Shown: one piece after another, positions 57,265 through 64,000 of the stretch
Numbering within the stretch: position 1 is the first letter of the stretch
Layout: each line of letters starts with the position of its first letter
Notes under the pieces: model-generated
Databases searched by the model: none
What the model was told of the DNA's origin: nothing
Seen by the model: only the letters and a program-made list of their open reading frames with translations
Position numbers and translations under genes: made by a program
Source of the DNA: Oegoconia quadripuncta
Taxonomy: Eukaryota; Arthropoda; Insecta; Lepidoptera; Autostichidae
Assembly: GCA_949316235.1 (NCBI GenBank)
Contig: OX438741.1
Location: 41,894,567 to 41,958,566, forward strand
DNA: 64,000 bases
Direction: 5' to 3'

Positions 57265-58340
57265 AAACAAAGAAAATATTGGATACTATAATTATCAAAT
57301 CACAGAACCACGAATATGACAACCATGACAACAGTCAAGACGCTAGAAAAAGTGCCTTGACTTGTGCTCTAAAAGTAAATGTTGATTAATAATCCCGCTG
57401 GTACCGATCGGTACCACCTAATAGCGCATACTGACAAGCCCCGCTGGTACCGATCGGTACCAGTCGACCCGACCCAACTAGGTAGGTACTCTGTAATCAA
57501 CAGGTTATTATTTGTTTAGTAATATAATACCTGACCTGATTTGTTTATAATTATGCGGCTCTGTTATTCAAAAGGCCAAAAAAACAGTTTACAGAAAGAG
57601 ATTAGACGCAATAGAACGTGAACCAGATGTGTTTATCTGAGACCGTGTAATTTGATCCCTTTGAGTGCGCATGGGAGGGCGGGTCTGGGGATGTGGTGAC
57701 GTAATCGGCCCAGGACTTTACATGTTAATCCATAATTCTGACTTTCTTTGTTTACAATAAGTACAAAATTGGTTTGGATATAAGTTCAAAATGTTTATGT
57801 CGCGCTAGTTAATATTTGTCCTGCTCATTCGTTTGGACGAAATATACAATTATCCCACTCTCACCTCTACGTCGCGCGACAAACGTCTAGCTATGGGAGC
57901 TGCATTGTCGACTTATTTCGATAAAAATGCCTTGTTTTGCCTTGCGTGATGCGTGACATAATTCAATAATCTAGGTATACTTTTAGCTGAAGGCGACTAC
58001 AATATGGACTGTATTTCAATGTTATTAAGGTTAATTTTTCTTAAACACTAACTTATGTTCTAATCTTATTGTGATCCTCATTGTACTTTGGTTTAATTGG
58101 AGTCTAACAAAACCATCTCAAGATTAATATCGACTAAGTTGACACTTGAGATACTGTTGTGTATTTAAAGCAGTATTGAGTCTTGAAACTCAACTTTGAT
58201 ATCAATCTTGAGGTTGTATACAGGCCGTAATGTTTGTCCTGTTTGACTACATAATACAAAGTTTTTCCCCTCATTTACCTAATTGTTTAGTACATACAAA
58301 TAAATGAATGTATGAAATAATGTCGGATTTTATTTTTCTT
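57265..58340. other. Intergenic, no gene recognised
   Basis: Contains the palindrome pair at 57399-57463 and a degenerate MITE-B relative at 58098-58228. Confidence 0.45.
57399..57463. repeat. Duplicated perfect palindrome
   Basis: TGGTACCGATCGGTACCA at 57399-57416 and CTGGTACCGATCGGTACCAG at 57444-57463, both preceded by CCCGC. Lies in unique-looking DNA 140 bases right of the env-less Gypsy element. Confidence 0.8.
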
Positions 58341-58344
58341 TTCC

Positions 58345-59005
58345 ATTTTTTTTTTATGCACGACGGGTTCTTACTTGACCTCAATCAAACCTGATGTTAA
58401 GTGAAGATGAGGTCGAAGGTGAAAGCGTACTGACCCGGAAACCCCAACGCATCTGGGGGACTGGCTATCTTATCTCTGACAACCGGAACACAACAATGCT
58501 ATTAACATTGCTGTTTGGCGGCAGATTTAGATAAGATGGTGGTAGCTAGCCATGCGGACATTTTATTTATTTATTTTATTTAACACTTTATTGCATATAT
58601 AAGTATACAAACATACATTGAACAAACATAGGACAGAAATTACAATACACAAAAAGCGAGCTTAGGAAGAAGAAAGAGATCTCTGTAAGAGATTTCTTCC
58701 AGCAAACCCTCGGAAGGAAAAATGTTAATGTACTTTATTGCAGACAACGAGCGATACTTACAAATATAGAACAATACATTAACAAAACATCACTGTTACA
58801 CACAATTGACAAAAGATAAAAACATTGAGATTTATAGCAATAATGATTTGAATATAGGATTATTTTATAAGACAAAAAATATATATTTTAAATGCCCTAC
58901 CACCAACCAAACCGAGTACTTAAACATGTACCCCGCTGGGGATCGAACCCGCGACATTCGAATCGTAAACCCAATGTTGTTTACATTGAGCCACGGAGGC
59001 GGTTA
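58345..59005 (-). repeat. SINE2 split by a nested insertion
   Basis: The 3' part is at 58345-58562 and the head with middle at 58888-59005, ending GAGCCACGGAGGCGG. The two halves are separated by about 325 bases of unrelated AT-rich DNA. Confidence 0.85.
58563..58887 (-). mobile_element. Insertion inside SINE2, probable LINE 3' end
   Basis: Begins TTTATTTATTTTATTTAACA with ACTTTATTGCA, a form common for reversed LINE 3' ends. An ATTTTA-like sequence borders both sides, consistent with a short target duplication. No frame recognised. Confidence 0.5.
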
Positions 59006-59167
59006 GATTTTACAGTAATAATACCAATGTGTTGTATAAATGATGAGATGATGAGATTGATTGAGTTGATTGGGTTGGTTTGGTTCCCCTCATGGGCTAC
59101 CAAACCTGTGGATAATTTGCTTGACTTGGATATTGTTTCTGTGCTGCTTCGAAGCTAGCTAGAAGAA

Positions 59168-59385
59168 GCATGGCTAGCTACCACCATCTTATCTAAATCT
59201 GCCGCCAAGCAGCAATGTTAATAGCATTGTTGTGTTCCGGTTGTCCGAGATAAGATAGCCAGTCCCCCAAATGTGTTGGGGTTTCCGGGTCAGTACGCTT
59301 CCACCTTCGGTCTCATCTTCACATAACATCAGGTGTGATTGAGGTCAAGTACCAACCCGTTGTGCATAAAAAAAAAAAAAACAAA
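59168..59385 (+). repeat. SINE2, head missing, long A-tail
   Basis: From GGCTAGCTACCACCATCTTA to CCCGTTGTGCAT and a run of A's. Confidence 0.85.
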
Positions 59386-60240
59386 AAAAAGCTGCAGCCC
59401 TCCGTGGACGTCGCGGCTCTCGAAGACAGTCCCCCTCAAGACTCGTCTGCCGTTGACACAGTAGTGATGCACGGGTTCGACTGCTTTGAAGTGTTGTTGG
59501 GTGGGAGCCAGCAATGAAAGATGATTTCACATAATCTAATATAATTCAGCGAGCAACTATTGACACTTTTACATAATGAAATCTTATGTTACTAAATATG
59601 CGTATGCGCGGCCATTTTGTGGCGTTCCTTCGGTGAAAAAGGTGAAGAGTGAAAGTGAGCCATTGACAGGAAACGGAAATAGCGGCGTGGTGTTGCCACG
59701 TTAATTTACAATTAACACAATGTAAGTTTAAGAACCAAAAACCCGACAAAAGCGCCATAAAATGTATCCTTTTTTACCATAAAATGTATCCTATGACACT
59801 CCTGGGTTTGAAATCGGTCCAGGCGTTTAGGCTTCGGGAGGTAACATAGACATGTACATACATACAGTCGGAAAACATTACCTTTCTTCCTTGGGGAGTC
59901 GGGGAAATACGACGGCGGTGTCCAGTCTTTGTCCTAAAGTATCTCAGTAATGCGTGCTCCGATTTAAGTGCGGTTTTTTTTATAATAAACGCTAAATGAG
60001 GGGATTTTGCTATTAAGAGGGGTTCTTCCATCCAGTGGCGCCCTCATTGAACAAATTAAAAATTTCTTTTTAAAAGCAGAATAAATCAAATAGCTCTGAC
60101 CTACACTGGAGAAGCCTAAAAATTATAAATAATACCTAAATAGCTTTGATGAGGTCAATTTCCAGAATTCATGATTATAAAGCTATTTAAACGCAGTACA
60201 AAGACTAGAAACATACAACGCCGTCAATCACCTGTTTGGT

Positions 60241-60502
60241 CCGACGACCTGTTTGGTGTAGTGGTTAGCAACACTGGCCACTATATCAAAAGGTTGCGGG
60301 TTCGAATCCCGCTAGGGGCATATGTTTGTGTGATGAATACAGACAATGTGTACCCGAGTTATGGATGTTTTCATTTATAACAAGTATTTATTTACAAAAA
60401 AATATGTATTTATGTAGTATAACAACCATCAGGCATCCACAACACAAGCCTGTAGTTGCTTAGTGTGGAACTAGATGGCGCTGTGTCTAAGGATATATAT
60501 AA
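60241..60502 (+). repeat. SINE1, full length
   Basis: GACGACCTGTTTGGTGTAGT head, B box GGTTCGAATCCC, end AGATGGCGCTGTGTCTAAGG. Confidence 0.88.
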
Positions 60503-60544
60503 AAAACGCTTAACACCTGTCGTTTTGAGTCGGGGGTTAAATAG

Positions 60545-60627
60545 GTGTGAGAGAATATAGCGACCAGTATTAATCGGACATCTGCACCAATCATCTAGTC
60601 CCAAACTAGACAAAGCCTGTACTATAA
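60545..60627 (-). repeat. SINE4 3' end fragment between two SINE1 copies
   Basis: CACCAATCATCTAGTCCCAA and ACTAGACAAAGCCTGTACT complement the SINE4 tail. A similar fragment lies at 24190-24242. Confidence 0.65.
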
Positions 60628-60920
60628 TAATAAATATCCTTAGACATACACAGCGCCATCTAGTTCCACAGTAAGCAACTATAGGCTTGTGTTGTGGATA
60701 CCAGATGGTTGATATACTACATAAATACATATTTTTTTGTAAATAAATACTTAGTTTTTTTTTTTTTTTTTTTTTAATTAGAATTGTAAATGAAAACATC
60801 CATAACTCAGGTACACATGTCCGTATTCATCACACAAACATATGCCCCTAGGGGGATTCGCACCCGCAACCTTTTGGTATAGTGGTCAGAGTTGTTAAAC
60901 TCTACCCAAACAGGTCGTCG
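60628..60920 (-). repeat. SINE1, full length with internal A/T-run
   Basis: Inverted relative to the copy at 60241. Contains a T-run of about 20 near 60755-60774 where other copies have a short A-run, suggesting slippage expansion. Confidence 0.85.
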
Positions 60921-60944
60921 AATAAACGCAGGAACTATGAATGA

Positions 60945-61348
60945 ACGGATTTATTTACCGTAAGGAAAAAAATAGGGCATATTAGTTAAGTGAAATGGAA
61001 GGTATTGGCATAGGTAGTTTTTTTTTCAATACTATCATCGAATAAAGCGTTGTGTCATTCGACGGTCGCGTTTGTAGTCTATTCCATATAATTACATCAT
61101 TAAATTAATTAAAGAAAATTAGGAGAAACCAAATAAATTTCGCATCGTTGTGGAGATCCTTGGGGGAGGCCTTTGTCCAGCAGTGGACGTGTTTCGGCTG
61201 ATATGATGATGAAAGAAACCCTATGAATCCCGCCAGTCGTATATCAATATACGTAACACGCGTGCGTTTTTGAAAAAAAATAATTAAACTACCTATGCTA
61301 AACTAACTTCTATTCACTTACCTAATATGCCCTATTTTTTCCTTTAGA
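60945..61348. mobile_element. MITE-C, second copy, with a retroposon tail inside
   Basis: Same ACCGTAAGGAAAAAAATAGG arm and inverted CCTATTTTTTCC arm; interior ACGGTCGCGTTTGTAG matches the copy at 20538. The inner part is interrupted by 61149-61212. Outer termini are eroded. Confidence 0.7.
61149..61212 (+). repeat. Lepidopteran retroposon 3' tail
   Basis: GAGATCCTTGGGGGAGGCCT then TTTGTCCAGCAGTGGACGTG and a TGATGATGA end, a 3' tail I recognise from RTE-related elements of Lepidoptera. Confidence 0.65.
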
Positions 61349-61523
61349 ATAACTATTAGTATTCATCACATAAACATTTCCTACGTAGGGACCTACCGAC
61401 TGCACCAGTCGGTCACCATAAAAAAAAAACTAATTGTTATAAATATATTTAATAAAAAAAAGAAATATTAACATTTGTGTCATTATTTTGCGGATACATA
61501 CACTTAACATACGTGCCGATATG

Positions 61524-63208
61524 TTACGGCGAGACTCTCTTAGGGTCCCTGGGGAACATGGAGGTCTTCCGGATGTTATCAAGACCTAAGTACAGCATCA
61601 CGACTCGCTCCATTCCGATACCGCCACCTGGAAATGAATGGTGAAATTTTTACAACAATGAAACAAAAAAAATCACGTTAATTGAACATTTTCTGGGACA
61701 GAGTTCAAATTGTAACATGGCGTCCATAACAAGTAAGGCTGATAGATTTTTCAAGAAATTAATAAAACCGATTCTAATGAAACCTTATACACATAAACGA
61801 CCTGGTTTGGTGTAGTGGTTAGCAACTCTGACCACTATACCAAAAGGTCGCGGGTTCGAATCCCGCTAAGGGCATATGTTTGTGTGATGAATACGGGACA
61901 TGTGTAGCCGAGTTATGGATGTTTTCATTTAAAATAAGTATTTATTTACAAAAAAATATGTATTTATGTAGTATATCAACCATCTGGTATCCACAACACA
62001 AGCCTATAGTTGCTTAATGTGGAACTAGATGGCGCTGTGTGTATGTCTAAGGATATTTATTTATTGTTTATAAAGAATGGAAGGTGTGACAACTCTAACT
62101 GCTATACCAAACGGTCGCGGGTTCGAATCCCGCTAGGGGCATATGTTTGTGTGATGAATACAGACATGTGGTCCCGAGTTATGGATATTTTTCATTTGAA
62201 TATGTATCTATTTACAAAAAAAAATGTATTTATGTAGTTTGTCATATATACGATGTAGACGACCTGTTTGGTGTAGTGGTTAGCAACTCTGACCACTATA
62301 CCAAAAGGTTGCGAGTTCGAATCCCGCTAGGTGCATATGTTTGTGTGATGAATACGGACATGTGTACCCGAATTATGGATGTTTTCATTTATAATAAGTA
62401 TTAAATTTACAAAAAAAAATGTTTTTATGTAATATATCAATCATCTGGTATCCACAACACAAGCCTTCTGCCTACTGTGGAACTAGATGGCGCTGTGTGT
62501 AGGTCTAAGGATATTTATTTATTTTATTTATAAAGCACGTACATAGATCTAAAAAGTTAGACGAAAACATGTTCGAGAAAGAGCATTGAAATAAAATTAG
62601 AGCGATGGTAAAAGAAAAAATGCAATAGTCTTTTAAATTCGATATTTTGAAAATGTTTACTCGAAACTTTTCAGATTTATGTATCCTGCTTGTACGTATA
62701 AAGTTTAATTAGAATCGGTCTATTCATTTCGGAAAGTTTGGTCTTGAAAGTTGCTATATAATACACATTATAATGGTAATAATATTATTATAAGGATGTA
62801 TATTGGCATGCGCAGGACCGCCTCCGTGGCTCAATGTAAACAACATTGGGTTTACGATTCGGAGGTCGCGGGTTCGATCCCCAGCGGGGTACATGTTTAA
62901 GTACTCGGTTTGGTTGGTGGTAGGGCATTTTAAATGTCCGCCTGGCTAGCTACCACCGTCTTATCTAAATCTGCGGCAAAGCAGCAATGTTAATAGCATT
63001 GTTGTGTTCCGGTTGTCAGAGATAAGATAGCCAGTCCCCCAAATGTGTTGGGGTTTCCGGGTCTATGCGCTTCCACCTTCGACCTCATCTTCACTTAACA
63101 TCAGGTGTGATTGAGGTCAAGTGCTGGCGTCGTACTCGAAATATTTACCTGCGTGAGGCGGGCATCCCAGTCTGAACGACTCTATGTACGCGGCGATTTT
63201 ATTGATAT
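61524..63208 (-). CDS. Aspartate--tRNA ligase, cytosolic: last two exons (gene continues past the window)
   Basis: On the minus strand, exon 63208-63149 (60 nt) is preceded by a CAG acceptor and followed by a GTAAAT donor. The final exon is 61627-61524 (104 nt), with acceptor TTTCCAG and stop TAA at 61526-61524. The exons join in phase through a split Gly codon. Seen: the first exon ends in a Pro-Pro-His-Ala-Gly motif; the last begins GGIGMERV, the class II synthetase motif 3 that contacts ATP, and ends ...[12 protein letters not shown]. This C-terminal signature is that of eukaryotic cytosolic AspRS, which charges tRNA(Asp) and belongs to the multi-synthetase complex. The usual GLER is GMER here. 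The intron 61628-63148 holds several SINEs. An ATTAAA signal on the minus strand (63-76 bases after the stop, + positions 61448-61453) could end the transcript. No earlier exon was found up to 64000. Confidence 0.9.
61797..62065 (+). repeat. SINE1 in the last AspRS intron
   Basis: ACGACCTGGTTTGGTGTAGT head and intact B box GGTTCGAATCCC. On the strand opposite to AspRS transcription. Confidence 0.88.
62086..62240 (+). repeat. SINE1 fragment, both ends cut
   Basis: Starts inside the head (CAACTCTAACTGCTATACC), keeps the B box and stops at TTTATGTAGTTTGTC. Confidence 0.8.
62258..62530 (+). repeat. SINE1, full length
   Basis: GACGACCTGTTTGGTGTAGT head through AGGATATTTATTTATT; third copy in one intron, same orientation as its neighbours. 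Confidence 0.88.
62818..63123 (+). repeat. SINE2, near full length, in the last AspRS intron
   Basis: Intact head with B box GGTTCGATCCCCAGCGGGG and full body to GATTGAGGTCAAGTGC, without an A-tail. It ends about 25 bases from the donor side of the AspRS exon at 63149. Confidence 0.9.
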
Positions 63209-63429
63209 CTGGAAAGAAGTGAAAAAATGATTTAAGTCATTTTTTTTACCGTTAGCACAAGCTTAAACTCCACTGCGAACACCACTAAATTAGGAAGTAA
63301 TTAAAGATCAATGGACGTCGTCCCAGCAACGGCACATCTGGATCTCGGCAATTAGAATTTTTTATTGAAATCTGCCTGCACATCTGTTGAGGCCAATCAC
63401 CAACCCGTTGTGCATTAAAAAAAAAAACT

Positions 63430-63766
63430 AAAACGTTTATAGAAAACAGTCTTCGTAACATAACCGCTACGTATACCGACCCTTACACTTACAAACGAAC
63501 AGACTGAATGCAGTTACAGATATTCTAGGAATCTAATTTACGGATTGAACACGGATTCCCTGTGGGAACCGCTGAGCTGGGGCACTAAACTAGGAAATGG
63601 AAGGAAAGGAAGGAAATCTAAATTAGTAAAAGTAGATTTAAACTTAAGGGGATGACGGATTATTAACTACAATTGAGCGGCATAGTCAATTTCGACTATA
63701 TACGCTCTTAAAATTAAGATTTAAAAATAGTATGTGGTAAGCGTTGAGTTGGTGTGTTCAGGTTCA
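63430..63766. other. No exon recognised (AspRS intron or upstream)
   Basis: Between a SINE2 tail fragment at 63385-63428 and the terminal SINE1 I see no minus-strand exon with AspRS similarity. Confidence 0.45.
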
Positions 63767-64000
63767 GACGACCTGTTTGGTGTAGTGGTTAGCAACTCTG
63801 ACCACTATACCAAAAGGTTGCGGGTTCGAATCCCGCTGGGGGCATATGTTTGTGTGATACGGACATGTGTACCCGAGTTGTGGATGTTTTCATTTATATT
63901 TACAAAAAAATAAATATTTATGTAGTATATCAACCATCTGGTATCCACAACACAAGCCTATAGTTGCTTACTGTGAGACTAGATGGCGCTGTGTGTAGAT
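63767..64000 (+). repeat. SINE1, cut by the window edge
   Basis: GACGACCTGTTTGGTGTAGT head, B box GGTTCGAATCCC, body to GATGGCGCTGTGTG at the last bases. Confidence 0.88.

Noticed and set aside
59329..59530. Overlapping ~60-codon frames on both strands
   Set aside because: They cross the A-run of a SINE2 tail; composition artefact.
61800..61880. tRNA-like segments with A and B boxes at many places
   Set aside because: They recur with the same 200-300 base body and tail and lack a full acceptor stem, so they are SINE heads and not tRNA genes.
1..64000. CRISPR array, bacterial operons or replication origins
   Set aside because: No regularly spaced short repeats with unique spacers and no prokaryotic gene layout; the sequence is clearly eukaryotic.

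Overview
The window looks like an insect nuclear genome, almost certainly Lepidoptera. It is AT-rich, its host genes have introns with GT/AG borders, and it is packed with the kinds of short tRNA-derived SINEs, MITEs and LINE tails typical of moth and butterfly genomes. I cannot name the species from the sequence alone.

Two host genes are supported. (1) A zinc transporter of the ZIP family, LIV-1 subfamily (similar to SLC39A6/A10 and insect foi-type proteins), lies on the + strand in six coding exons between 35501 and 46398. The exon phases fit exactly and give a 687-residue product with an N-terminal signal peptide, His-rich regions, a CPILLY motif, HNFTDG and HELPHE. (2) The last two exons of cytosolic aspartyl-tRNA synthetase lie on the - strand at 61524-63208. 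They encode the class II motif 3 and the C-terminus, and the rest of the gene lies beyond the right edge. The two genes converge tail to tail. A CpG-rich block at 5255-5500 with a good 5' splice donor could be a promoter and first non-coding exon, perhaps for the transporter, but this is inference.

Two full-length LTR retrotransposons dominate the coding content, each with identical LTRs and a perfect target-site duplication. 10256-17668 (7413 bp, 199-bp LTRs, TSD ATCT) is an errantivirus-type Gypsy element with gag, pol (reached by a -1 frame change) and an env interrupted by an in-frame stop and a frame change. 52861-57259 (4399 bp, 183-bp LTRs, TSD ACACC) is an env-less Gypsy element whose gag and pol share one frame, separated only by a UGA stop in the leaky UGA-CUA context. 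A non-autonomous hAT element (43209-44401, TSD GTCCTTAC) sits in intron 5 of the transporter.

Nearly everything else is repeat. Four tRNA-derived SINE families are named here SINE1 to SINE4. MITE-A has a GCCCAGGG terminus and TA target, MITE-B a GGCCCGTATTAAT terminus and TTA target (PIF/Harbinger-like), and MITE-C a CCGGATGAGTT terminus and TATA target. There are also several 5'-truncated LINE tails. Insertions are nested in many places. Oddities outside these families include a GC-rich block of consecutive hairpins (21.6-21.9 kb) and a repeated perfect palindrome at 57.4 kb. No genuine tRNA, rRNA or CRISPR feature was found.
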